NCBI GenBank assembly: GCA_002734085.1
Contig: NVXV01000019.1
Location: forward strand, 1-64,000
Direction: 5' to 3'
Length of the DNA: 64,000 nt
Source of the DNA: Fluviicola sp.
Lineage (GTDB): Bacteria > Bacteroidota > Bacteroidia > Flavobacteriales_D > Crocinitomicaceae
The notes under the pieces were generated by a model. It was not told the origin of the DNA. It made no database searches and saw only the letters and a program-made list of their open reading frames with translations. The translations under genes and the position numbers were made by a program. Positions 18,682-26,901 of this stretch are shown here, piece after piece. Position 1 is the first letter of the stretch. Each line of letters starts with the position of its first letter.

Positions 18682-18774
18682 GTTTGCGACAATGCGATTT
18701 CCCGCCTAAAAGCTCGAAATGACGCATTAGTTTATTAGTAATTCGAGTAAAATGAGAAATCGCATGTCGCAAAC
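18682..18774. repeat. Long inverted repeat between convergent genes
   Basis: The left arm 'gtttgcgacaatgcgatttc' (18682-18701) is the reverse complement of 18756-18774 except for one extra base. The arms are separated by 54 nt that hold an inner imperfect repeat (ctcgaaa...attcgag). It lies between the ends of the phosphatase (+) and M61 (-) genes. It has no T-run, so a simple intrinsic terminator is less likely than a hairpin element or factor-independent 3' end stabiliser. Confidence 0.75.
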
Positions 18775-18793
18775 CAAGGAGCCAAGCATATCT

Positions 18794-20536
18794 TTATACA
18801 CGCAATTCCTTCGTCCCTCTACCCCCTAATTCAGTATTTCTCCAACCGTCAAATGCGTTGACTTGATTTTTGTCCGCTTTCTCAACAGTAGAGAGCCAAT
18901 AACGTTGATAAAAAGGTCTATTCGTAACGGGAATCGTAAATGTAACCACCTCCCCATTTCTCTCTACTATAAATTCCTTAATGTCTTCTAAAAAATAACC
19001 TACCCATCGATGTAGGTCTGAATTCACTTTTACACCATTTATAGCCAGTACCTCATCTCCTAACATTCCTCCTGCTAAGTCATAAGCACTTCCTGGGTAG
19101 ATAGCAACAACTTTAGTTTTACCATCTTGGATAACTTTTGCTCCAAGCCATGCTGCTATAGGATCCTTAACGGGTTCGTGATTCATTTCTAGTCCGATTG
19201 TTTCGAAACAATCTAATAAAAGAGAAGCGTATGCTTTGGTACCATGCACATATTCTTCGAAAAACCAATCAAAAGAATCCCCAGCCACATTTTTAATAGC
19301 ATCCTTATAATCAGATTCTGAAACTCCAACACCTCTTTTACCGAAGTTAAAATAAAGGCTGCGCATAACATCGTCTAACCCTTTCTTGTTTTTAGTTGCT
19401 TTCAAAATGAGAATATCTGTAATAAAAGCAATCAAACAGCCTTCTGTATAGATTGATACTTTTCTACCCGGAGCACCTAACTCATACCCATCAAGCCAAG
19501 TATCCCAAGAGGACTCAGCTACAGAATAATTAAATCGTCCAAAATTGTCAAAGTGTCTTTGCAGTTGAGAATTCATCTCATTTAAGTATTGATCGAGATT
19601 AAATACCCCACTTTTATAGAGCATCAAGTCTCCCATGTAAGTAGTAATCCCCTCAGCAATATAACCGAGTTGACTAAAATTCTCTTGTGTGAAATCATAA
19701 GGCATCATCTCGATTGGACGTATCGATTTTACATTCCAAGTGTGATACAGTTCATGTGAACTCACCCCCAGCAACTCTTTATACAACTCTTCAAACACAG
19801 CGTAGCTTGGTCCAAGTGTAATGACCGTACAGTTTTTATGTTCTACACCATGATAAGCTTTATACGGTAGGATTTGAAAGAAGAAATGATACTCTTTAGT
19901 TGGAAACTCAAGGAATTTTTCAATTTGTTTGTCAGTGAACTTTACAAAATCGCTGATGAGCATATCCCAGTCCGGTTTTACTGTTCCATTAAACCAAAGG
20001 TTGAATTTTGTTCCTTTCACTTCGTAAAAAGCATGTTGAAGCTGATTGGAACAAATAAAAGGGCTGTCTACTAATTCATCAAAGTTCTGCGCTTTGAACT
20101 TATTCTTCTTTGTTTCTAGAGAATTTGCCACATCCCAGTCCTCTGGAATATCCAATTCAACCGTAATCTCCTCCTCTATTTGATCCGGATTAAAAATACA
20201 ACAGTTCACGGGGTTGACATATAATTGTGATGCATCGAGGAAGGTCGAACCAGCATTCAATTCGTTTGCATAAAAATGATAATCGACAACAAGGCTATCC
20301 ACTCCTTTTGTTTCCACTTCCCAAGTGCTTTTACCAATCTTATTAAAGTTTAAGCGACTTCCTCCCTTTTCAAACACTTGAAAATGCTTTATTTTTTTAG
20401 CAAAATCAGCCGTTTGATATCGACCTGGACGCCAAGTTGGAAACTCTAAAACTGTAACGTCTTCAGTTGCTTTGAATGTTACTTTTAAGTGAATGAATTG
20501 TTGTTGAGGAGATTTTACGCTGAATTGGTAATGCAT
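18794..20536 (-). CDS. M61 family glycyl aminopeptidase-like metalloprotease with PDZ domain
   Basis: 580 aa. It has the N-terminal β-domain of the M61 family ('VLEFPTWRPGRYQTADFAKK'), a zinc site 'GVSSHELYHTWNVKSIRPIE' (HExxH with the downstream family signature), 'AEGITTYMGDLMLYKSG' giving the third ligand Glu, and a PDZ domain near residues 455-540 ('AWLGAKVIQDGKTKVVAIYP'). No signal peptide is evident at the listed start, so it may be cytoplasmic. M61 enzymes release N-terminal glycine or alanine from peptides. It is monocistronic and ends next to the long inverted repeat. Confidence 0.93.
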   Translation of the reverse strand: MHYQFSVKSPQQQFIHLKVTFKATEDVTVLEFPTWRPGRYQTADFAKKIKHFQVFEKGGSRLNFNKIGKSTWEVETKGVDSLVVDYHFYANELNAGSTFLDASQLYVNPVNCCIFNPDQIEEEITVELDIPEDWDVANSLETKKNKFKAQNFDELVDSPFICSNQLQHAFYEVKGTKFNLWFNGTVKPDWDMLISDFVKFTDKQIEKFLEFPTKEYHFFFQILPYKAYHGVEHKNCTVITLGPSYAVFEELYKELLGVSSHELYHTWNVKSIRPIEMMPYDFTQENFSQLGYIAEGITTYMGDLMLYKSGVFNLDQYLNEMNSQLQRHFDNFGRFNYSVAESSWDTWLDGYELGAPGRKVSIYTEGCLIAFITDILILKATKNKKGLDDVMRSLYFNFGKRGVGVSESDYKDAIKNVAGDSFDWFFEEYVHGTKAYASLLLDCFETIGLEMNHEPVKDPIAAWLGAKVIQDGKTKVVAIYPGSAYDLAGGMLGDEVLAINGVKVNSDLHRWVGYFLEDIKEFIVERNGEVVTFTIPVTNRPFYQRYWLSTVEKADKNQVNAFDGWRNTELGGRGTKELRV

Positions 20537-20690
20537 GATGCTTATTTGTTTGAAAACAAAATTAATATTTTAATCTTGTTTTCAACTCCAATGTGTATTA
20601 ATACTGAAGACGATTGGCAAAGATGCTTTCTGTCACGATTTTTGAAACAAAAATACGCGCCATAAAGGTGATGATGTGTTTTCTACAACT

Positions 20691-20746
20691 ACGGGTTGAA
20701 ACCCGTGGTTATAGATATTATGTAATCCCTACGGGATTTATTACAT
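20691..20746. repeat. REP-like pair of hairpins
   Basis: Two palindromes in a row: ACGGGTTgaAACCCGT (20691-20706) and ATGTAATCCC-tac-GGGATttATTACAT (20720-20746). The 'acgggttgaaacccgt' word resembles repetitive extragenic palindromes mobilised by REP-associated (RAYT) transposases. No RAYT gene is in the window. The rest of the 20537-20851 gap holds only the glnN terminator. Confidence 0.6.
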
Positions 20747-20789
20747 AGCAACTCAAATGAATTTATCAAAAGTTTAATTCATCTGCTTT

Positions 20790-20823
20790 AAAAAAGAAAA
20801 AGGCTGTACCAAGTGATACAGCC
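20790..20823 (-). terminator. Intrinsic terminator of glnN
   Basis: Hairpin GGCTGTA...TACAGCC at 20802-20823, with an A-rich run on the plus strand just below it (T-rich on the minus strand). It lies 28 bp after the glnN stop and fits a Rho-independent terminator. Confidence 0.85.
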
Positions 20824-20851
20824 TCTTCATTATAATGATTGAACTCATTTA

Positions 20852-23035
20852 TTAGCTTGTAAACAACATTTCTCTTAATTTTGGGAAAGGCCAAAGTTCA
20901 TCATCTACAAATACCTCGAGTTTATCACAGTGGTAAGCTATTTTGTCAAAGTGAACTTTAACAGTGTCGCGATAAGCTACCGATTTCTTTGCTATGTCTT
21001 CTATTGCATTTGCTTTCTTTCTGCATTCTAACATTTCAATAGCATGTGCTTGCATATCATTCATGTGAGAAGAAAGTTTTTGTAAAATGTAACGTTGCTC
21101 TTTTGTTCCTGCCTCAGCATTCTTACCAAGTAAGTTATTCAGTCCTTCGATATTCTTTATCAGTTTGTTTTGATAGTTAACTACAGCAGGAATAACGTGG
21201 TTTTGTGTCAAATCTCCAATCAAACGAGATTCAATTTGTACACGCATGATATACTTTTCGTATTCAATCTCTTGCCTTGCCAACAACTCTCTTTTTGTAA
21301 AAACATTCATCTTTTCGAAAAGATCAATTGATCTTTTTTCTTCCCAAACTTTAAGTGCACTTGGCGTATCTTTTAAGTTTTTCAGGCCTCTTTTCTTAGC
21401 TTCTTTCACCCATTCCTCACTATAACCATTTCCTTCAAATCGAATATTTTTAGATTCTTTAATGAGTTTTTGAAGTTCTTTAAGGATTGCTTCGTCTTTA
21501 CCGTCTCCTTTCTTTATGCGCGTATCAACATCCTTTTTAAAAATCTCTAGCTGATTCGCCATGATTGTATTCAACACGATCATAGATTGTGCACAGTTTG
21601 CAAGTGAACCTACTGCTCGGAACTCAAATTTATTTCCTGTAAATGCAAAAGGTGAAGTTCTATTACGATCAGTATTATCCAAAAGGATTTGAGGAATTTT
21701 ACCGATGTTTAATTTCAATTCTGTTTTATCCTTAGGTGTCATTTTTCCAGCCTTGATGTTCTCCTCAAGATCATCTAACACTTTTGTCAACTGAGAACCG
21801 ATAAATGCTGAAATGATTGCCGGAGGTGCTTCATGTCCGCCTAATCTGTAGTCATTCGTTGCACTTGCAATTGAAGCTCTCAATAAGTCTGCGTTATCGT
21901 GAATGGCTTTAATCGTGTTCACGAAAAATGTCAAGAACTGAAGATTGCTTTTTGGATTTTTACCCGGCGCTAATAAGTTCACCCCAGTATCCGTAGCTAA
22001 CGACCAGTTATTATGTTTTCCAGAACCGTTTAATCCAGGGAAAGGTTTTTCGTGAAGAACTATTCTGTAGTCATGTTTACGAGCTACTTTTTCCAGCAAA
22101 TCCATCAAAAGAAGGTTGTGATCATTTGCAAGGTTACATTCTTCAAAGATAGGTGCACATTCAAACTGATTTGGTGCTACTTCGTTGTGTCTGGTTGTAA
22201 CAGGAATTCCCAAACGAATTGCTTCGCGTTCAAAATCACGCATAAAAGCAGTTGCTCTTTCAGGTATAGACCCAAAATAGTGATCATCTAACTGTTGTCC
22301 TTTAGCTGGTGCATGTCCAAAAAGAACTCTTCCCGTCATCATTAAATCAGGTCGTGCATTGTAGAATGCTTTATCTACTAAGAAGTACTCTTGCTCCCAA
22401 CCTAATGTAGCGCTAACACTAGTAACATTCTTATCAAAATATTTACAAACCGCTATAGAAGCGTTTTCAACAGCATTCAAAGCTTTCAATAAAGGCATTT
22501 TATAATCGAGTGCCTCACCTGTATACGCGATAAATATTGTAGGAATACAAAGTGTATTTGCAATAACAAATGCTGGCGAAGAAGGATCCCAAGCTGTATA
22601 ACCACGTGCTTCGAATGTATTTCTTATTCCACCATTAGGAAATGAAGAAGCATCAGGCTCTTGTTGCACTAATAATTCACCACTAAATTGTTCTATCGCA
22701 TGCCCCGGAGAAACTGGTTTAAAAAATGCATCATGCTTTTCAGCGGTTGCCCCTGTCAATGGTTGAAACCAGTGTGTATAATGCGTTGCTCCTTTATCCA
22801 ACGCCCACTCTTTCATTGCCGAAGCAACTTGATCAGCTACTCTTCTTTCGATACGTGTACCTTTAGAACTAGCTTCCTTGATAGATTTATATGCTTCATC
22901 TGGCAAATACTCACGCATTACTTCAAGATGAAATACATTTTCACCAAATACTTTAGAAATTTTACCTGATTGTTCAATTTGTTTTGGAACTCGGTGCAAA
23001 ACATCTTGATACGCTTGCTTACGGACTGTTGACAT
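20852..23035 (-). CDS. glnN: Glutamine synthetase type III
   Basis: 727 aa, the length of GSIII enzymes, much longer than type I (~470 aa). It makes glutamine from glutamate, ammonia and ATP in the cytoplasm. Typical GSIII parts are the N-terminal 'RVADQVASAMKEWALDKGAT' and 'YTHWFQPLTGATAEKHDAF', the catalytic core 'VSATLGWEQEYFLVD', 'TTRHNEVAPNQFECAPIFEE' and 'HEKPFPGLNGSGKHNNWSL', and the long helical C-terminus. A -7 box lies upstream and an intrinsic terminator downstream, so it is a single-gene unit. GSIII is the usual assimilatory enzyme in Bacteroidota. Confidence 0.96.
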   Translation of the reverse strand: MSTVRKQAYQDVLHRVPKQIEQSGKISKVFGENVFHLEVMREYLPDEAYKSIKEASSKGTRIERRVADQVASAMKEWALDKGATHYTHWFQPLTGATAEKHDAFFKPVSPGHAIEQFSGELLVQQEPDASSFPNGGIRNTFEARGYTAWDPSSPAFVIANTLCIPTIFIAYTGEALDYKMPLLKALNAVENASIAVCKYFDKNVTSVSATLGWEQEYFLVDKAFYNARPDLMMTGRVLFGHAPAKGQQLDDHYFGSIPERATAFMRDFEREAIRLGIPVTTRHNEVAPNQFECAPIFEECNLANDHNLLLMDLLEKVARKHDYRIVLHEKPFPGLNGSGKHNNWSLATDTGVNLLAPGKNPKSNLQFLTFFVNTIKAIHDNADLLRASIASATNDYRLGGHEAPPAIISAFIGSQLTKVLDDLEENIKAGKMTPKDKTELKLNIGKIPQILLDNTDRNRTSPFAFTGNKFEFRAVGSLANCAQSMIVLNTIMANQLEIFKKDVDTRIKKGDGKDEAILKELQKLIKESKNIRFEGNGYSEEWVKEAKKRGLKNLKDTPSALKVWEEKRSIDLFEKMNVFTKRELLARQEIEYEKYIMRVQIESRLIGDLTQNHVIPAVVNYQNKLIKNIEGLNNLLGKNAEAGTKEQRYILQKLSSHMNDMQAHAIEMLECRKKANAIEDIAKKSVAYRDTVKVHFDKIAYHCDKLEVFVDDELWPFPKLREMLFTS

Positions 23036-23057
23036 GACTAAAATTTTATATTTTAGG

Positions 23058-23065
23058 CAAATGTA
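23058..23065 (-). promoter_or_regulatory. -7 promoter element (TACATTTG) for glnN
   Basis: Minus-strand TACATTTG, an exact TAnnTTTG match, 23 bp upstream of the glnN ATG. No clear -33 TTTG at the usual distance. Confidence 0.45.
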
Positions 23066-23266
23066 GAGAATTTTTAAGGGGTATTATTAATAATTTTATA
23101 CATTTTATTAACAACACCCTATTTATTTCAGGGGTAGTCTAAAAATATTTGAATAATTTAAAACAAACACCCCCACATAACAGTTTCTATAAATTTAAAA
23201 TCAAAAATAAAGTAGCGCTTTTTTTCGTAGTTTAACGGTTTAACTATCATTTATAAGTAACAAAAT

Positions 23267-23803
23267 ATGACAAAAAGAGAATTTTGGACCATTCTAATCA
23301 AAGCTTTAGGACTTTATGCATTAATAAACTTAATATTCTTTCAGTTTATTGATGATATCTGGTATTTAATTTTTAGCATCTCGACTTATAGCATCATTTC
23401 TTTAATTGTAAAAACAGTTTTACCTACCATTCTATTTATTGCTTTATATTCCAATGTAGACAATATAATAAGACTCCTAAAACTTGATAAAGGATCTGAA
23501 GAAAAGAAAATTGAATTTGGAAATATAAACGCTTTTGACATTGTGAGAGTAGCTGTATTCATTATTGGAGGTTTATTAGTTATAGAAAACACACCTTCAT
23601 TTATAAACAATGCTCTCGTTGCGTTTAGTGATAAAGAATTGGGAGACGGGTTTCTACAACCCAAAAGTTACAGTTGGGCAGTTTGTGCAACAAACATAGT
23701 AATAGGTTCTTTACTCATGATGTATAAAGACACCATTTCTAAGGTCTTTATAAAGAAGAAAGAAGAGGTTGATGAAGATATTATTGATGAATTAGAAAGT
23801 TAA
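23267..23803 (+). CDS. Membrane protein of unknown function, about four helices
   Basis: 178 aa with hydrophobic segments near residues 12-30 ('ALGLYALINLIFFQFI'), 38-62 ('IISLIVKTVLPTILFIALY'), 90-108 ('IVRVAVFIIGGLLVIE') and 135-152 ('VCATNIVIGSLLMMY'). The C-terminal tail is very acidic ('EEVDEDIIDELES') and probably cytoplasmic. No family recognised. It has its own intergenic space on both sides. Confidence 0.7.
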   Translation: MTKREFWTILIKALGLYALINLIFFQFIDDIWYLIFSISTYSIISLIVKTVLPTILFIALYSNVDNIIRLLKLDKGSEEKKIEFGNINAFDIVRVAVFIIGGLLVIENTPSFINNALVAFSDKELGDGFLQPKSYSWAVCATNIVIGSLLMMYKDTISKVFIKKKEEVDEDIIDELES

Positions 23804-23881
23804 TTATAATTAAAAATTACTATATTTCTATCCTTAAAAGCCTACAAAAGTTATGAAGTGGCTCAAAATAAAAACATTACT

Positions 23882-24346
23882 ATGTCAAAAGAAATCAATA
23901 AAAAACAAGAACCAACAAAGTCTTCAAATCTAGAACCTAAAGTAACAGGTATAGGGGGAATATTCTTCTTTTCAGACAACCCAGAAAAAACGAAAAATTG
24001 GTACGCCGAGAATTTAGGATTAGCTGTGAATGAATGGGGCTCAAGTTTTGAAACGCGCAATGCCAATCGTCCTAACGAGATTAACTACACCCAATGGAGT
24101 CCTTTTAAAACAGGTTCTGAATATTTTGACCCATCGAAAAAAGAGTTCATGATCAACTACCGTGTTCAAAACATCGAGGGATTAGTTGAGAAGCTGAAGA
24201 AAAATGATGTAACTATTTTGGATAGTATTGAATCCTATGAATACGGTAAATTTGTTCACATCATGGATGCTGAAGGGAATAAAATTGAACTTTGGGAACC
24301 CGTTGATAGCGTTTTTACTGAGATGGGCGGTGAAACTACAAAGTAA
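23882..24346 (+). CDS. VOC superfamily (glyoxalase/bleomycin-resistance fold) protein
   Basis: The track uses a GTG at 23858; an ATG at 23882 ('MSKEINKKQEPTKSS') is preferred, giving 154 aa. The core starts at 'VTGIGGIFFFSDNPEKTKNW' and 'YAENLGLAVNEWGSSFE' and ends with 'HIMDAEGNKIELWEP', the usual second βαβββ module with a metal-binding Glu. Function cannot be assigned; small VOC proteins bind small molecules or metals. A second VOC gene follows after 18 bp, so the pair is likely co-transcribed. Confidence 0.85.
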   Translation: MSKEINKKQEPTKSSNLEPKVTGIGGIFFFSDNPEKTKNWYAENLGLAVNEWGSSFETRNANRPNEINYTQWSPFKTGSEYFDPSKKEFMINYRVQNIEGLVEKLKKNDVTILDSIESYEYGKFVHIMDAEGNKIELWEPVDSVFTEMGGETTK

Positions 24347-24364
24347 ATTATAAAAAAATAAGAT

Positions 24365-24736
24365 ATGAAATTAGGAGCATTTTCGGTGAGTTTAAGTGTA
24401 AAAGACATAAATAAGTCAAAAGCGTTTTATGAGAAACTAGGGTTTGAAACATTTGGTGGCGATATAGATAAAAATTATCTCATCATGAAAAATGAAAGCA
24501 CTTTAATTGGGTTGTTTCAAGGAATGTTTGAAGGCAACATTTTAACTTTTAATCCTGGCTGGGATTCAAATGCAAACAACCTTGAACAGTTTGATGATGT
24601 CAGAAAAATTCAAGAACATTTAAAAGCGAACGACATCAAATTAGAAAACGAAACTGATTCAAATAAAACTGGACCTGGTAGTATAGTGTTGACTGATCCA
24701 GATGGCAATAGTATTTTGATTGATCAACATGTTTGA
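24365..24736 (+). CDS. VOC superfamily protein
   Basis: 123 aa. The two βαβββ modules are seen in 'SVSLSVKDINKSKAFYEKLG' at the N-terminus and 'GSIVLTDPDGNSILIDQHV' at the end. It resembles glyoxalase-like proteins of the Bacteroidota with the fixed 'FQGMFEGNILTFNPGW' segment. It is the second gene of a VOC pair, possibly acting on related ligands; no substrate can be inferred. Confidence 0.87.
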   Translation: MKLGAFSVSLSVKDINKSKAFYEKLGFETFGGDIDKNYLIMKNESTLIGLFQGMFEGNILTFNPGWDSNANNLEQFDDVRKIQEHLKANDIKLENETDSNKTGPGSIVLTDPDGNSILIDQHV

Positions 24737-24895
24737 TAAAAGTCGTGACATTCTCACAGTTTCTAAACGAATGTTAGGATATTCAACAAGCCTGCCTGAC
24801 GGCTTACAGAGGAAAGAGAACTTTGAATGTGCGACTTCTTAAATCTGCGGTTCCATATTCGATATTCTGCAGTTCATTTTTTTTTAAATAAAAAA

Positions 24896-24917
24896 ACTCT
24901 CCGTGTGGTCGGAGAGT
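24896..24917 (-). terminator. Intrinsic terminator of the tmRNA gene
   Basis: ACTCTCCG-tgtggt-CGGAGAGT stem, with an A-run on the plus strand (T-run on the minus strand) immediately below. It starts 21 bp downstream of the tmRNA 3' end. Confidence 0.88.
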
Positions 24918-24937
24918 CTCATTTCACTCTTCATTTG

Positions 24938-25339
24938 TGGAGCTGGAGGGGTTCGAACCCTCGTCCAAACAATGAAATTGTTAGCTTTCTACATGTTTAG
25001 TTTGTGATTGGGTTTTCGATTACGGAACGGACACAAACACCCTTACCGTAACTTATCTTCGTTAAGTTTCACTTGCAAACAGAAGCCGTTTACAAGCTAT
25101 CCTCATTTTGTTGATTTCCCAGAGTCCAGTTCTCATGAGGCGGGAGATCTGGTGGGAAACTCGTCCATCTTACTGTTCTTCAGATTGGATTAAGCACAGT
25201 CAGTTTGACTGACTACGCTGCGAGGTTATATGACGTGTTGTCAATTATCGTTTGTGACCAGAGATTTACGAGACTCACCACATGGCTCGACATGCTTACA
25301 CTAACCATCCGCAATTGCTGTCAAATCCAAGTCAGCCCC
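24938..25339 (-). ncRNA. ssrA: Transfer-messenger RNA (tmRNA)
   Basis: On the minus strand the RNA begins GGGGCTGACTTGGATTTGAC and ends GGTTCGAACCCCTCCAGCTCCA, giving the paired tRNA-Ala-like acceptor arm (GGGGCUG/CAGCUCC) and T-arm that define tmRNA; length ~402 nt. CCA is not encoded (CAA follows the discriminator). The tag reading frame that ends in a stop reads DNTSYNLAA-stop (25213-25239 region), close to the usual YALAA-type degradation tag. The resume codon is not certain. It rescues stalled ribosomes with SmpB, which is not in the window. Confidence 0.95.
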
Positions 25340-25356
25340 AAATGTTTAATGTGTTG

Positions 25357-25364
25357 CAAAGATA
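25357..25364 (-). promoter_or_regulatory. -7 promoter element (TATCTTTG) for tmRNA
   Basis: Minus-strand TATCTTTG, an exact consensus match, 17 bp before the tmRNA 5' end; the spacing allows a short leader removed by processing. Confidence 0.6.
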
Positions 25365-25452
25365 CGACATGTTTTTCGATGAATGGAATATATTAACAGA
25401 ATTTAAACAAAAAATGGATGGAACCTAAGATTATTCTTGAATACAGCAAACA

Positions 25453-26151
25453 TCACTTTGTAAAACCTTTCAAGTTCCAGTAGAAACTAATTTTACACCA
25501 TAGTCTATGTCTATCAATATCGGGAAAGTACGGATCTGTTCTATAATCAAAGCTTAATTCTAATTTCTTAGTTCTGTTAAAGAAATGACCCATACCGACC
25601 ACCACTCTATTCTCTATTGAAGACTCACCTTCTTGGAGTGCATATATCACTTCGTTCGATAATAAAAAGTATTTCTCACCATCATCAAGCTTATCACCTT
25701 GTAAAGGAATATCTGTTGAAGCTCTATACCTTAAACGATACTCTGGACTAATACTCGGTGAAAACTTTTGATCTGCGCGAAGCCTGCTTCCGAGACGAAA
25801 AATCCTGAATTGATTCAACCAAGTGAGTTGCTGGATACTTCGATGGCTGTTATCACCGTCTTCAATTCTATACTGATAACCAATTGCTGTTTTAATTCGT
25901 GTAGTAAGTTTAAACTCTAGAAAAGACTGTAAATCCGTTTGGTTGTGGTAATAACTCCAATCTTTATTATGTGTGGCATCGTTTCTGAATAATCCGTTTT
26001 GAGATTCGATTTTAGCTGTAAACTTCAATTTACTACTCAAAGGCACATTAACCCCTAACTCGGGGAAAATTCCTGCATACAGTCTATCATTCTGAGCACT
26101 AACAAAAGTACACGATATTAAAAGAAAGCCCGATATCAGTAGGAGTCTCAT
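25453..26151 (-). CDS. DUF2490 outer-membrane β-barrel-like protein
   Basis: 232 aa with a signal peptide ('LLLISGFLLISCTFVSAQN'). The mature part alternates hydrophobic and polar residues in strands ending in aromatic residues ('TRIKTAIGYQYRIEDGDNSH', 'FSPSISPEYRLRYRASTDIP', 'KLELSFDYRTDPYFPDIDRH'). This fits DUF2490, a family of small outer-membrane barrels with no fixed function. Its ATG overlaps the stop of the preceding gene, so both are translated from one message. Confidence 0.8.
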   Translation of the reverse strand: MRLLLISGFLLISCTFVSAQNDRLYAGIFPELGVNVPLSSKLKFTAKIESQNGLFRNDATHNKDWSYYHNQTDLQSFLEFKLTTRIKTAIGYQYRIEDGDNSHRSIQQLTWLNQFRIFRLGSRLRADQKFSPSISPEYRLRYRASTDIPLQGDKLDDGEKYFLLSNEVIYALQEGESSIENRVVVGMGHFFNRTKKLELSFDYRTDPYFPDIDRHRLWCKISFYWNLKGFTK

Positions 26152-26741
26152 TAATAATTTAAGTTATCAGTTGGACGCAATTGAATTTCTCGTTTCATCA
26201 AAATCTCTCCGTTTGGGCTCAAAAGTAACTCATACATTTTCCATCCATCCTCGCTCGACTTCCCCTCTAATTCAACCTCAAAATTATGTGGAATAGTTTC
26301 ATTGGTATCAGTAATCAATTTATTGAGTTCACTATTAGTTCCTTTGAATTGCCTCTGAATTTTTACCCATTTGAATTTTTCGAATTCCTTTAAAATTCCA
26401 CTTTCGAGACTTCTTAATTCTTCTTGAGTTAGCTTTCGTTTTTTTACCAACACCTCTATATCCTCAATGACTCCAAGTGTATCAAACTCTACACTATAAA
26501 ACTTACTATTCGCTTTAAATTTGCATTCATAACTATCTCTACCTGAAGTTCTTTCTTTATACCACTTCGTTTTATTCTTCAACCCTAGTTCACTCACAAA
26601 TGTTAGTGCTTTTTCAGGAACCACGTCTTCCGATACACGAGACTCTTCTTCAATTTTCTGCGCAAAAGAGGAAAATTGAAAAAAGAAAATAAGAATTAAA
26701 AAGAATACTTTTTTACTCGACATTAATACAAATTTATTCAA
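26151..26741 (-). CDS. Exported protein of unknown function
   Basis: 196 aa with a signal peptide ('KKVFFLILIFFFQFSSFAQ'). The mature domain resembles a PepSY-like α/β fold in outline ('KFYSVEFDTLGVIEDIEVLV', then a helix, then 'NFEVELEGKSSEDGWKMYEL') but the match is too weak to name. It overlaps the DUF2490 gene by 1 bp and is the first gene of the pair. A link to an outer-membrane barrel is suggested by position only. Confidence 0.7.
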   Translation of the reverse strand: MNKFVLMSSKKVFFLILIFFFQFSSFAQKIEEESRVSEDVVPEKALTFVSELGLKNKTKWYKERTSGRDSYECKFKANSKFYSVEFDTLGVIEDIEVLVKKRKLTQEELRSLESGILKEFEKFKWVKIQRQFKGTNSELNKLITDTNETIPHNFEVELEGKSSEDGWKMYELLLSPNGEILMKREIQLRPTDNLNY

Positions 26742-26901
26742 ACATTTTGGTTTGATTTGCTAGCCTAAGTTAACAAATCAATAATTATAAGGTCAAGTTT
26801 AATTTTGATAGCTTAAAGTTAATTTTCCATCTAACCAATAATCCCAATCTACAACCGTTTTAAGAAATAAAATAGTACATTCGCAACTGAAAAATCGTTT
26901 C

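Noticed and set aside
25008-25396. Two plus-strand ORFs (61 and 63 aa).
   Set aside because: They lie opposite the tmRNA and have no coding character.
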